13,373 nt of DNA. It comes from M55B157 sp040265115 (GTDB lineage: Bacteria; Actinomycetota; Actinomycetes; S36-B12). The stretch spans positions 1-13,373 of the forward strand of contig JBDQGZ010000046.1 in the NCBI GenBank assembly GCA_040265115.1, in the 5' to 3' direction. Shown here one piece after another: positions 6,705-13,373 of this stretch. Position 1 is the stretch's first letter. Each line of letters starts with the position of its first letter. The notes under the pieces are model-generated. The model had not been told where the DNA came from, did not search any database, and worked only from the letters and a program-made list of their open reading frames with translations. The position numbers and the translations under genes were made by a program.

Positions 6705-7505
6705 CCGATCGGCGCCGGGCATGAAGCGCGGCGGCCGACCCTCATCCCGAGCGGCCAGCGCCTCGTCCAGGTCCGGCCACTGGAATGATCTGGACATCCA
6801 CTCCAGACTCTCGGCCAGGTGTGTGCTGAGGTCGCTTCCCTCCGCAGCGGCGAACTGCGACTTCATCGCCGCGAGCGAGGCGGGAGAGCAGTGTGCTGCC
6901 ACATCACGCGCCCAGTCCATCGCGGCGTCGAGCGCGCTCTCGCTGACCCCGCTTACCAATCCGATCCGGAGCGCTTCGTCGGCGTCGATGGGGCGGCCGC
7001 TCAGGAGCAGTTCGCGCGCCCGGGCCGGTCCGACGACTCGGGGGAGAAGCCATGCCGCACCATATTCGGCCGTGAGACCGAGCCGGGAGAACACGCTCAG
7101 AAAGAGGGCCTGTCGGCTGGCGAATCGGACATCACCTGTGAGTGCGAGCACGAATCCAGCACCCGCAGCCGCGCCGTTGATGGCCATCACCACCGGGGTG
7201 GTCATCGACACCGTGAACGCGAATAGCGCCTCGGCATCGAACTCGGAGGCGAACCCCTCGAGGGCGTCGGGGCCCTGGGCGAGGAGGGCCAAGTCAGCGC
7301 CCGCGCAGAAGCCCTTCCCTGCTCCGGTCACCACGATCACGCGTGCTTGCGGGTCTGCCTCCGAGGCGTGCAGAACGTCGGTGTAGCGCTCCAGCAGTGC
7401 CGGACTCATAGCGTTGAGGCGCTCAGGGCGGTTCAGGGTGATCAGGCACACCCCGTCAGTGATCTCGGAGAGCACAAGGGACCGGGGATCATCGGCGTCA
7501 CTCAT
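6699..7505 (-). CDS. Crotonase-family enoyl-CoA hydratase/isomerase, PaaG-like
   Basis: 268-residue crotonase-fold CoA enzyme. The oxyanion-hole segments are present: GAGKGFCAGADL (61-72) and AINGAAAGAGFVLALTGDVR (109-128). The glutamates used for hydration in enoyl-CoA hydratase (the E of GGGCE and the E of FGQPE) align with V119 and F139, so a classical hydratase is unlikely. An acidic residue, E147, in GLTAEYGAAWLLPR stands where PaaG-type isomerases have the Asp of VPDxGG. An isomerase of unsaturated acyl-CoA is thus the better guess; the substrate is unknown. M. tuberculosis also has a crotonase gene (echA15) near its DUF3000 gene, but orthology is not shown. The ATG at 7505 has no Shine-Dalgarno. 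A weak CACGAT 6 nt upstream hints at a leaderless start, and the gene lies 23 nt after the acidic-protein gene, with which it may also be co-transcribed. Confidence 0.9.
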   Translation of the reverse strand: MSDADDPRSLVLSEITDGVCLITLNRPERLNAMSPALLERYTDVLHASEADPQARVIVVTGAGKGFCAGADLALLAQGPDALEGFASEFDAEALFAFTVSMTTPVVMAINGAAAGAGFVLALTGDVRFASRQALFLSVFSRLGLTAEYGAAWLLPRVVGPARARELLLSGRPIDADEALRIGLVSGVSESALDAAMDWARDVAAHCSPASLAAMKSQFAAAEGSDLSTHLAESLEWMSRSFQWPDLDEALAARDEGRPPRFMPGADRD

Positions 7506-7528
7506 GAGTGCATCGTGGCAGACGCTGG

Positions 7529-8017
7529 TCAGGCGTCGTAGGGATCGATTCCCAGCAGGGTTTGATCCTCAGGCGTCAATTCCGAGCCCGGACGGTCGAA
7601 GGGATCGACGTCGGAGTCATCGTCGGCGAGATCCTCCGCGGTGCGTCCATCCAGCGGATCGCTCGGATCCTCTGGGTCTACGACATGCATGGCGGCTTGC
7701 TCTGCAGGCATCCAGGTTCCCGGTTGGAGTCCACCCGCATGCATCGGGTCGTCGCTGGCATCTTCGGCACCTTCCATCGCCAGGACCGACTCGGTGTCCT
7801 CCAGCGGATACTCCAGACCGTCCAGGGAACCCTCGGGGTCTCCTTCCCGCTGACCATCTGGGGAAGGGTGCAGGGCCGCGTGGATCGCCTCGGCTTCCAT
7901 CACCATGCTCAGTCGCTCTGCCTGGTCGGCGGCATCGCCGGCGACATCGACGGTGTCTTGAGTGGCGCGGGCTACCTCGTCCGGGGATCCGGCGTCGGTG
8001 ACGTCGTCAGCGCTCAT
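7529..8017 (-). CDS. Highly acidic hypothetical protein
   Basis: 162-residue protein of unknown function. It contains 45 Asp/Glu against 5 Arg and no Lys, and it has no Cys. No membrane segment or signal peptide is present; long stretches rich in Asp, Pro, Ser and Gly suggest disorder. A helix-like stretch (ATQDTVDVAGDAADQAERLS, about residues 19-38) lies near the N-terminus. The C-terminal third has PAEQAAMHVVDPEDPSDPL and ends in LTPEDQTLLGIDPYDA, which looks like a defined motif. It has some resemblance to actinobacterial DUF5709-type acidic proteins, but I am not certain. ATG 8017 is chosen because AGGAGG stands 5 nt before it; the frame runs up to GTG 8053. That ribosome site, together with the short gap to the crotonase gene, makes it the true gene rather than the antisense frame of similar length. 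Confidence 0.75.
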   Translation of the reverse strand: MSADDVTDAGSPDEVARATQDTVDVAGDAADQAERLSMVMEAEAIHAALHPSPDGQREGDPEGSLDGLEYPLEDTESVLAMEGAEDASDDPMHAGGLQPGTWMPAEQAAMHVVDPEDPSDPLDGRTAEDLADDDSDVDPFDRPGSELTPEDQTLLGIDPYDA

Positions 8018-8022
8018 GGTGA

Positions 8023-8027
8023 CCTCC
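8023..8027 (-). promoter_or_regulatory. Shine-Dalgarno setting the start of the acidic protein
   Basis: GGAGG on the minus strand (within GAGGAGGT) with 5 nt to ATG 8017. It is near-perfect complementarity to the 16S tail and decides against the upstream GTG codons at 8053 and 8035. Confidence 0.75.
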
Positions 8028-8171
8028 TCAGTCACGACTCCCGGGGGAGCCACTGATGTGTAGTGCCGATGCTGCCAGATGGTGCCGGCGACTCGGTAGG
8101 GACCATCGTCCGGAATCGATCACCCGGTCCGACTCACGTGGAACCTGTCGCGGATCGATATGAGGGTCAGA

Positions 8172-8177
8172 TACGGT
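8172..8177 (+). promoter_or_regulatory. -10 box of the LapA-domain gene, probably leaderless
   Basis: TACGGT is followed by six bases (CCTTGC) and ATG 8184, so transcription should begin on or beside the start codon. No Shine-Dalgarno lies within 15 nt of the ATG. The geometry matches that at msrB. Confidence 0.5.
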
Positions 8178-8183
8178 CCTTGC

Positions 8184-8447
8184 ATGGCAGATGACAAGAG
8201 CGAAGGAACCCATCAGGGATCGGGGATTGGAACGGGGCGCCTCATCGCCATCGTCGTGGTGGCCGTTGCTGCTGCCTTCCTGATCTTCGGCAATCTCGAC
8301 TCGACAACGGTCTGGCTCTGGGGATTCACCCTCGAGATGCCGCTGTTCCTCCTGCTGATCATCATGTTCGTCCTGGGCATGGTGCTCGGAGGTGTGGTGC
8401 GGTCAGCCTTCCGCAAACTTCGAGGGGCCGAGCCGCGCACCAAGTAG
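8184..8447 (+). CDS. Small LapA-domain (DUF1049) membrane protein
   Basis: 87-residue membrane protein with two predicted helices, at about 19-37 (RLIAIVVVAVAAAFLIFG) and 50-70 (EMPLFLLLIIMFVLGMVLGG), joined by NLDSTTVWLWGF, followed by a basic cytoplasmic tail (RSAFRKLRG). This is the layout of the LapA/DUF1049 domain: helix, Asn plus an aromatic beta-like loop, then a Gly-rich second helix. In Gram-negatives LapA (YciS) works with LapB in lipopolysaccharide control; actinobacteria lack LPS and the role of their versions is unknown. ATG 8184 is preferred over ATG 8160 because the promoter box lies between them. It is divergent from the acidic-protein gene (166-nt gap) and convergent with pgl. 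Confidence 0.82.
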   Translation: MADDKSEGTHQGSGIGTGRLIAIVVVAVAAAFLIFGNLDSTTVWLWGFTLEMPLFLLLIIMFVLGMVLGGVVRSAFRKLRGAEPRTK

Positions 8448-8503
8448 TTCGGCCACGAAGAACCGTTCGGAGTCTGGCATCCGATCGACCCTATGAACGT
8501 CGA
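8448..8503. other. Convergent gap without a clear terminator
   Basis: The 56 nt between the LapA-domain gene and pgl contain only a weak 5-bp inverted repeat (TCGGA 8467-8471 / TCCGA 8480-8484, 8-nt loop) and no T-tract. I see no convincing intrinsic terminator. Confidence 0.3.
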
Positions 8504-9181
8504 CTAGCGCCCCTCGGCCGCCGGATCGGTGACGATCAGGTTGTCCTCGGCTGACACACGACCCGCGGGGATCGCGACATCATGTTCGAGGAGTTGGCGC
8601 AGGGCCTGTGCCTTGTCAGCCCCCGTGACCAGCCACAGCACATGCCGGGCAGCATCCAGGGTCGGATAGGTCAGGGACATGCGTCGGTGACCCTGATAGG
8701 GATGAGTCGTGATCGCAACCGGCTCATCGATGACGTCGAGGATCGGATCGCCCGGTACGAGCGACGCCGTGTGGCCATCAGGGCCGAGACCGAGGTGGAT
8801 CAGGTCGAACCGATCGGGCAACTCCTCCGCGTACTGCCGAGCTGCCGCCTCGAGATCGTCGGCTTCGACGGGCATGGGATGAACGTGTGCAGGGGCGCTC
8901 CCGAGCGCCTGGTGCAGGTGTAGGAGGTTTCGGTCGGGGTCCTCCGGGCCGGTGATTCGTTCGTCCACCTGGAAGATGTCAGTCCTGTCCCAGGGCATGT
9001 CCTCATGAACCAATTCGGCGAACATCAACCACGGGGTTCGCCCACCGCTCACGGCGAAGGTGAACCGACCGTTCTCGCGGACGGCTTCGTGCGCCCGACG
9101 TGCCACATGGGCCGCAGCCGTGCGGAACAACTCAGTCGGGTCTTTATGCGACTCCACTGACCAGCGCGGCGTCCCGGTCAC
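8504..9181 (-). CDS. pgl: 6-phosphogluconolactonase
   Basis: Hydrolyses 6-phosphoglucono-1,5-lactone to 6-phosphogluconate, second step of the oxidative pentose phosphate pathway; cytosolic. The 225-residue protein has the NagB/DevB-type fold signatures: FAVSGGRTPW (42-51) for the phosphate loop, DIFQVDERITGPEDPDRN (68-85), and GLGPDGHTASL (131-141), which carries the catalytic Asp-Gly-His. RRMSLTYPTLDAARHVLWLV follows in the C-terminal part, and the length is normal. The start codon is GTG 9181, only 3 nt after the gnd stop (9185-9187), with an AAGG about 9 nt upstream inside gnd; the two are almost certainly translated from one mRNA. It is the last gene of the minus-strand carbohydrate run. 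Confidence 0.94.
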   Translation of the reverse strand: MTGTPRWSVESHKDPTELFRTAAAHVARRAHEAVRENGRFTFAVSGGRTPWLMFAELVHEDMPWDRTDIFQVDERITGPEDPDRNLLHLHQALGSAPAHVHPMPVEADDLEAAARQYAEELPDRFDLIHLGLGPDGHTASLVPGDPILDVIDEPVAITTHPYQGHRRMSLTYPTLDAARHVLWLVTGADKAQALRQLLEHDVAIPAGRVSAEDNLIVTDPAAEGR

Positions 9182-9184
9182 TCG

Positions 9185-10216
9185 CTAGGCCTTTTTCTCG
9201 TCGTGACCGCCGAACTCCGACCGCATCGCGGACATGACCTTGTCGGCGAAGAGCCCGTTGCCACGAGACTGGAATCTCGCGTAGAGGGCAGCGGTGATCG
9301 TCTCGGCGGGAACCCCCTCCTCCACTGCAGCAAGGACAGTCCACCGTCCTTCACCGGAGTCAGACACCCGACCCTCGAAGTCATCGAGGGCGGGGGAGTG
9401 GGCGAGAGCACTCGCGGTGAGATCCATCAACCACGATCCGATGACCGAGCCACGTCGCCACACCTCGGCGACCTCCGGAATGTCGATTTCATAGCGGTAG
9501 TACTCCGGATCGCGCAGCGGAGTGGTCTCGGCATCGATCTCCTGCGTATGCAGACCGGAGTCGGCATGCTTGATGATGCTCAGGCCCTCGGCGATGGCCG
9601 CCATCATCCCGTACTCGACTCCGTTGTGAACCATCTTGACGAAGTGCCCAGCGCCATTCGGACCGCAATGCAGATAGCCGTCTTGAGCGGTCTTTCCGGT
9701 GTCGTCGCGGTCCGGAGTCGGCTCAGCCGTGCCTCGGCCTGGCGCGATGGTGGCCCAGATGGGATCAAGGCGCGTGACCGGGGCATCCTCGCCACCAATC
9801 ATCAGGCAGTAGCCACGCTCCAGTCCCCAGACACCGCCGCTCGTACCGCAGTCGATGTAGTGGACCCCCTGGGGCTTCAGCATCGCCGCGCGATCGATGT
9901 CATCGCGGTAGTAGGAATTGCCACCGTCGATGATGACGTCGTCGGCTTCAGCGTGCTCAGCGATTTCCTCGAGGATTCTTCCGGTAATGCCGGCGGGCAG
10001 CATCATCCAGGCGGCCCGGGGGCGTTCCAGCTTGCTCATGAGGTCCGCGATGGACGTGGCGCCCGTCGCTCCCTCCGCCACGAGCGCCTGGACAGCGGCG
10101 TCATCCACGTCATAGACCACGCACCGGTGTCCGTCGCGCATCAGTCGACGCACGATGTTGGCTCCCATGCGGCCCAGGCCGATCATGCCAAGTTGCATCG
10201 GATGCGCAGCGCTCAT
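9185..10216 (-). CDS. gnd: 6-phosphogluconate dehydrogenase, decarboxylating, short NAD-type
   Basis: Oxidatively decarboxylates 6-phosphogluconate to ribulose 5-phosphate. The protein is 343 residues, thus the short (YqeC/GndA-like) class rather than the ~470-residue NADP class. The Rossmann nucleotide site is GLGRMG (13-18), with an acidic residue at the end of strand 2 (VVYD, D36), typical of NAD+ preference. The substrate region includes DGGNSYYRDD (97-106), IDCGTSGGVWGLERGYCLMI (121-140) and the catalytic HFVKMVHNGVEYG with K194 and N198. The C-terminal helical domain is complete. The frame is open upstream to 10474, but that would run into pgi; ATG 10216 has GGAGG 5 nt upstream and starts just before the MQLGMIGLG strand. 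It is 67 nt after the pgi stop and 3 nt before pgl. Confidence 0.94.
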   Translation of the reverse strand: MSAAHPMQLGMIGLGRMGANIVRRLMRDGHRCVVYDVDDAAVQALVAEGATGATSIADLMSKLERPRAAWMMLPAGITGRILEEIAEHAEADDVIIDGGNSYYRDDIDRAAMLKPQGVHYIDCGTSGGVWGLERGYCLMIGGEDAPVTRLDPIWATIAPGRGTAEPTPDRDDTGKTAQDGYLHCGPNGAGHFVKMVHNGVEYGMMAAIAEGLSIIKHADSGLHTQEIDAETTPLRDPEYYRYEIDIPEVAEVWRRGSVIGSWLMDLTASALAHSPALDDFEGRVSDSGEGRWTVLAAVEEGVPAETITAALYARFQSRGNGLFADKVMSAMRSEFGGHDEKKA

Positions 10217-10221
10217 GTGTT

Positions 10222-10226
10222 CCTCC
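10222..10226 (-). promoter_or_regulatory. Shine-Dalgarno setting the gnd start
   Basis: GGAGG on the minus strand, 5 nt before ATG 10216. It rules out the long upstream extension of the gnd frame into pgi. Confidence 0.75.
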
Positions 10227-10283
10227 GTGATAGATGACGGTGCCTCGAGGGTGGATAGATGGTTCGGCTGGTGTGGTGTTGCG

Positions 10284-11933
10284 TCATGACGACTTGAGTG
10301 AACGGTATCTGCGGATGAGTGAGTTCGTGGATGGATCGTGGGAGAGGGTGGGAGATTCACCCGCGGTGAGTTCGGGAATGATCGCCTGGGCGAGGGCCTT
10401 CCCGAGTTCGACCCCCCACTGGTCGAAGGAATTAATGCCCCAGATCGTTCCCTGGGTGAACACGCTGTGCTCATAGAGTGCGATCAGGGTGCCCAACCGG
10501 TATGGCGTGAGTAGTTCCGCCAAGAGAACCGTGCTGGGCCTGTTGCCCTGCATGACCTTATGCGGGACGACATTCGAAGCGACGCCTTCGGCGAGGATCT
10601 CGTCAGCCGTCTTGCCGAAGGCGAGGGCCTGGGCCTGGGCGAAGACATTCGACATGAGGATGTCGTGGTGATAACCGAGTGGGTTGTTCGTCTTCGCGAA
10701 ACCGATGAAGTCCACCGGGATCATGGTGGTTCCCTGGTGGATCAGTTGGTAGAAGCTGTGCTGACCATTCGTCCCCGGCTCTCCCCAGTAGACCGGACCC
10801 GTGTCGGCGTCGACAGCGGTTCCATCGAGGCGCACATGCTTGCCGTTGTACTCCATGGTGAGCTGCTGGAGATAAGCCGGAAACCTCTTCAAGTACTGGC
10901 TGTAGGGCAGGACCGCAATGGTCTGGCAGTCATAGAAGTCTCGGTACCACACGGCGAGAAGCCCCATAAGCACGGGGAGATTCCGTTCGAAGGGAGTGGT
11001 TCGGAAGTGCTCGTCCATGTCGTGGAAGCCCGCGAGCATCTCTCGGAAGTGTTCAGGACCGATGGCGATCATCGTCGACAGTCCGATCGCCGAGTCCATC
11101 GAGTATCGTCCGCCCACCCAGTCCCAGAAACCGAACATGTTGTTCGTGTCGATCCCGAATTCGGCGACCTTGTCAGCGTTCGTGGACACCGCGACGAAGT
11201 GTTTAGCGACATCGGCCTTGTCTCCCAGTGACGCACGGATCCAATCCCGAGCGGAATGGGCATTAGTCATCGTTTCCAGCGTTGTGAAGGTCTTAGACGC
11301 GATGATGAACAGAGTGCGAGCAGGGTCGAGGTCTCGAGTCGCTTCGACGAAGTCCGTGGAGTCGACGTTGGAGATGAATCTGAACTCGATGTGGCGATCG
11401 GAGTAGTAGCGCAGTGCTTCGTACGCCATGACCGGACCTAGATCCGATCCACCGATCCCGACGTTCACGACAGCGTTGATCGTCTCTCCTGTCGACCCCT
11501 TCCATGCCCCGGATCGCACGTGTTCCGCGAAGGTCGACATGGCGTCTAGGACCCGGTGGACGTCAGGCACCACATCATGGCCGGAGGTGGTGATTCGCTG
11601 ATCTGTCGGTGCGCGGAGAGCGACATGGAGAACCGCACGGTCCTCGGAGGTGTTGATGTGCTCCCCGTCGAACATTGCATCGATGTGTTCCCGAAGTCCG
11701 CTCTGCTCGGCCAGGGAGACTAGGTGGTTACGCACCTCCCGGGTGATCAGGTTCTTCGACAGATCCGCATATATCCCGCATGCCTCGATCTCGAACTGTT
11801 CGGGCCGATTCGGATCAGCAGAGAACAACTCACTGAGTGATGTTGACTCCATCAATCGCCGATCGTTCTCTAGATTGGTCCATGCCGGACGCTGCTGCAG
11901 AGGCGTCGTCTCCAGATATCCGTTCCAGGGCAC
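10284..11933 (-). CDS. pgi: Glucose-6-phosphate isomerase
   Basis: Interconverts glucose 6-phosphate and fructose 6-phosphate at the branch between glycolysis/gluconeogenesis and the pentose phosphate pathway; cytosolic. From GTG 11933 the protein is 549 residues, the same as E. coli Pgi. Signatures include VGIGGSDLGP (158-167), IASKTFTTLETM (211-222), GGRYS (274-278) and GEPGTNGQHSFYQ (384-396). The catalytic residues correspond to E361 (TMEYNGK), H392 (GQHSF) and K512 (VELGK). GTG 11933 is chosen because GGAGG precedes it by 5 nt; the frame also opens with TTG 11963, which has no such site. The 112 nt between the transporter stop and this start show no convincing -10 box, so I cannot say whether pgi has its own promoter. 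gnd follows after 67 nt. Confidence 0.96.
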   Translation of the reverse strand: MPWNGYLETTPLQQRPAWTNLENDRRLMESTSLSELFSADPNRPEQFEIEACGIYADLSKNLITREVRNHLVSLAEQSGLREHIDAMFDGEHINTSEDRAVLHVALRAPTDQRITTSGHDVVPDVHRVLDAMSTFAEHVRSGAWKGSTGETINAVVNVGIGGSDLGPVMAYEALRYYSDRHIEFRFISNVDSTDFVEATRDLDPARTLFIIASKTFTTLETMTNAHSARDWIRASLGDKADVAKHFVAVSTNADKVAEFGIDTNNMFGFWDWVGGRYSMDSAIGLSTMIAIGPEHFREMLAGFHDMDEHFRTTPFERNLPVLMGLLAVWYRDFYDCQTIAVLPYSQYLKRFPAYLQQLTMEYNGKHVRLDGTAVDADTGPVYWGEPGTNGQHSFYQLIHQGTTMIPVDFIGFAKTNNPLGYHHDILMSNVFAQAQALAFGKTADEILAEGVASNVVPHKVMQGNRPSTVLLAELLTPYRLGTLIALYEHSVFTQGTIWGINSFDQWGVELGKALAQAIIPELTAGESPTLSHDPSTNSLIRRYRSLKSS

Positions 11934-11938
11934 GTAGG

Positions 11939-11943
11939 CCTCC
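11939..11943 (-). promoter_or_regulatory. Shine-Dalgarno setting the pgi start
   Basis: GGAGG on the minus strand (in GCGAGGAGGCC), 5 nt before GTG 11933, favouring this start over TTG 11963. Confidence 0.7.
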
Positions 11944-12045
11944 TCGCCAGGTGGTGTGCGCAACTCTTCGTCATCCTGCCATGCGGCTAGACCCGGGGTA
12001 CCGCGATCGACCGTTCGTTCACTACCGCGTCACCTGCCGCTGAGA

Positions 12046-13373
12046 TCACTCGACGGTGAAGGTGGGCAGTCGTCGCCCCAGCCACCCGGGCAACCACCAA
12101 TTCGCCCGACCGAACATGGACATCACGCTCGGTACGAGGATCAGGCGAACGATGAACGCGTCGATGAGGACGGCGGAGGCGAGGGCAACGCCGAAGAGTT
12201 TGATGGTGTCGTTCGGAATAGGCACGAATGCCAGGAACACCGTACTCATGATCAAGGCAGCGGCCACGACGACCTTGCCCGATCCGGCGAGCCCATGTCG
12301 GACCGCTTCCAGATTATCGCCCGTGTGATGCCAGCCCTCCTGCATGCGTGACACCAGGAAGACCTCGTAGTCCATCGAGAGTCCGAAGAGGATGGCGAAC
12401 ACCATGATGGGCAAGAAGGGCAGGATCGGACCGGTCGTGGCCACCCCGATCAGGCTTGCCCCCCAACCCCACTGAAAGACCGCAACGGTGACCCCGAGTG
12501 CGGCCGCGAAGCTGAGCAGGCTGGTGATGGCGGCGGTAAGCGGGATGAGCAGGGAACGGAACAACAGGAAGAGCGCAATGAAACCCAGGCCGATGACGAC
12601 GAGCAGGAACAGCGGCAGCACGCTGATGAGGACGTTCGTGAAGTCCTGCGTGACGGCCTGGGTCCCTCCGACGTAGATGTTCGCTCCTGTAGGCGCAATC
12701 TGGTCGGCTGTCTGGGTGCGCAAGCGGGTGAGGAGTTCCTTGGTCGCCGGGTCGTCGGGGGCCGTCGTCGGTTGGACGACGACGCTCGTCACGAGCCCGT
12801 TCTCGCTGAAGGGGCTGTTCTTGCCACCGATGGTGGCCGTGCTGTACAGCGGCAGCATCGCTTCGTTCGGAAGCGTCGAGGCCACTCCCTCCGTGGCGGC
12901 CAGGGCCCCGATAGCAGTTTTCAACGCGGTGTCGTCGAGGGGGAGAGGGAGCACGACGGCCACGAAGAAGGGACCGTTGACCCCGGGACCGAAACCTTCG
13001 CTCATGAGGTCATAACCGATGCGCGCCGTCGAACCCGGAGCCGCGCTGCCGTTGTCGGGGAATCCCTGTCGGATCCCGAATGCCGGGATGGCGAGCAGGA
13101 CGACGAGTCCGAGGGCGAGCGCACCCGAGAGCCAGGGTGCCTTCTGCAGGAATCGGCCATAGCCGGCCCAACGGCTGTCGTCGAGTGGTACGCCGCGTGG
13201 GTGGCGCGCCCAGGGCACACGTAGTCCCAGGGTGTGCCTGCCGAGCAGGCTCGCGATCGCGGGCAGAAGGATCAAGGCGGCGAGCATGACGACAAAGACG
13301 GTCGCGGCTGCAGCGATGGCCAAGCCGTAGAAAAAGGTCACCCCGAGGACGAAGAGACCCAGCAGCGCGATGA
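12046..13373 (-). CDS. MMPL/RND-superfamily transporter, C-terminal part, cut at the right window edge
   Basis: Inner-membrane transporter of the MMPL family (proton-driven RND type). The frame is open to the last base: codons upstream of GTG 13341 read IALLGLFVLG, a membrane helix, so that GTG is not the start. About 441 residues are visible of a protein usually 700 or more. They comprise the end of the first helix bundle, a linker (RWAGYGRFLQKAPWLSG), a large extracytoplasmic domain beginning near DNGSAAPGSTARIGYDLMSE, and then a bundle of about five further helices. The MMPL signature GLSMDYEVFLVSR carries the Asp-Tyr pair (codons 12372-12370 and 12369-12367) equivalent to the proton-relay pair of MmpL proteins. 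The C-terminus is short (LGRRLPTFTVE), without the long tail of lipid-exporting MmpL3. The substrate (lipid, drug or other) is not predictable. Upstream of pgi on the same strand. Confidence 0.9.
   Translation of the reverse strand, partial: IALLGLFVLGVTFFYGLAIAAAATVFVVMLAALILLPAIASLLGRHTLGLRVPWARHPRGVPLDDSRWAGYGRFLQKAPWLSGALALGLVVLLAIPAFGIRQGFPDNGSAAPGSTARIGYDLMSEGFGPGVNGPFFVAVVLPLPLDDTALKTAIGALAATEGVASTLPNEAMLPLYSTATIGGKNSPFSENGLVTSVVVQPTTAPDDPATKELLTRLRTQTADQIAPTGANIYVGGTQAVTQDFTNVLISVLPLFLLVVIGLGFIALFLLFRSLLIPLTAAITSLLSFAAALGVTVAVFQWGWGASLIGVATTGPILPFLPIMVFAILFGLSMDYEVFLVSRMQEGWHHTGDNLEAVRHGLAGSGKVVVAAALIMSTVFLAFVPIPNDTIKLFGVALASAVLIDAFIVRLILVPSVMSMFGRANWWLPGWLGRRLPTFTVE

Noticed and set aside
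7508..8056. 182-codon plus-strand frame opposite the acidic protein
   Set aside because: No ribosome site is evident, and its composition looks like a mirror frame. The minus-strand gene has AGGAGG 5 nt from its ATG and fits with the crotonase gene as a transcription unit.
9203..10237. 344-codon open frame on the plus strand opposite gnd
   Set aside because: Antisense to a clear gnd with all motifs and a good ribosome site; GC-rich third positions create long open frames on the other strand. The translation shows no family resemblance.
10217..10474. Upstream extension of gnd to 10474
   Set aside because: Runs into the 3' end of pgi; the Rossmann fold begins just after ATG 10216, which has its own GGAGG.
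10560..11231. 223-codon plus-strand frame opposite pgi
   Set aside because: Antisense shadow of a fully conserved pgi; no recognisable domain.
11934..12045. Promoter or terminator between the transporter and pgi
   Set aside because: I looked for TAnnnT boxes and hairpins on the minus strand; TAGTGA, TACCCC and TAGCCG fail the last position, and no stem with a T-tract is present.
13339..13341. GTG 13341 as the start of the transporter
   Set aside because: The frame remains open to the window edge and the upstream codons encode a membrane helix, so this is an internal valine.
1..13373. CRISPR arrays, tRNA/rRNA, transposases, toxin-antitoxin or phage genes
   Set aside because: No regularly spaced repeats, cloverleaf-like segments, inverted-repeat-bounded elements or related protein motifs were seen; the window is housekeeping in character.

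Overview
This is a high-GC (roughly 60-65% by eye) chromosomal window that looks like ordinary core genome of an actinobacterium (Actinomycetota). The clues are the block dxs / RNase D (rnd) / DUF3000, which matches the M. tuberculosis dxs1-Rv2681-Rv2680 neighbourhood; the actinobacterial DUF4916 Nudix-like protein; GTG and TTG starts; and TAnnnT -10 boxes lying 6-7 nt upstream of start codons, as in leaderless actinobacterial mRNAs. I would not name a genus. I see no mobile element, CRISPR array, tRNA or rRNA, no base-composition break, and no gene-free stretch over 300 bases.

Layout. Positions 1-1629 (+) hold the C-terminal ~60% of an iron-sulfur aconitase, cut by the window edge. Then comes dxs (1704-3683, +), the first enzyme of the MEP isoprenoid pathway. 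It converges on a minus-strand run read right to left: msrB (6065-5610), a DUF3000 gene (5600-4953) and rnd (4942-3680). Gaps of 9-10 nt suggest one operon. The dxs and rnd stops share one CTAG. Diverging from msrB is a Nudix-fold DUF4916 gene (6158-6694, +), which converges 4 nt away on a crotonase-family gene (7505-6699, -). An unrecognised, very acidic protein (8017-7529, -) precedes the crotonase. A small two-helix LapA-domain membrane protein (8184-8447, +) diverges from the acidic gene.

The right third is a minus-strand carbohydrate run: pgi (11933-10284), a short NAD-type 6-phosphogluconate dehydrogenase (10216-9185) and 6-phosphogluconolactonase (9181-8504). Upstream is the C-terminal part of an MMPL/RND-type transporter that leaves the window at its right end. 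Together pgi, pgl and gnd link glucose 6-phosphate to ribulose 5-phosphate, but the connecting step, glucose-6-phosphate dehydrogenase (zwf, usually with opcA), is not here.

Nothing here amounts to an undescribed multi-gene system. The points most worth a second look are: the degenerate Nudix box; a crotonase lacking both hydratase glutamates; the lysine-free acidic protein with a distinctive C-terminus; the leaderless promoters; the shared CTAG stop; the stem-loop just before dxs; and the gnd-pgl pair without zwf.
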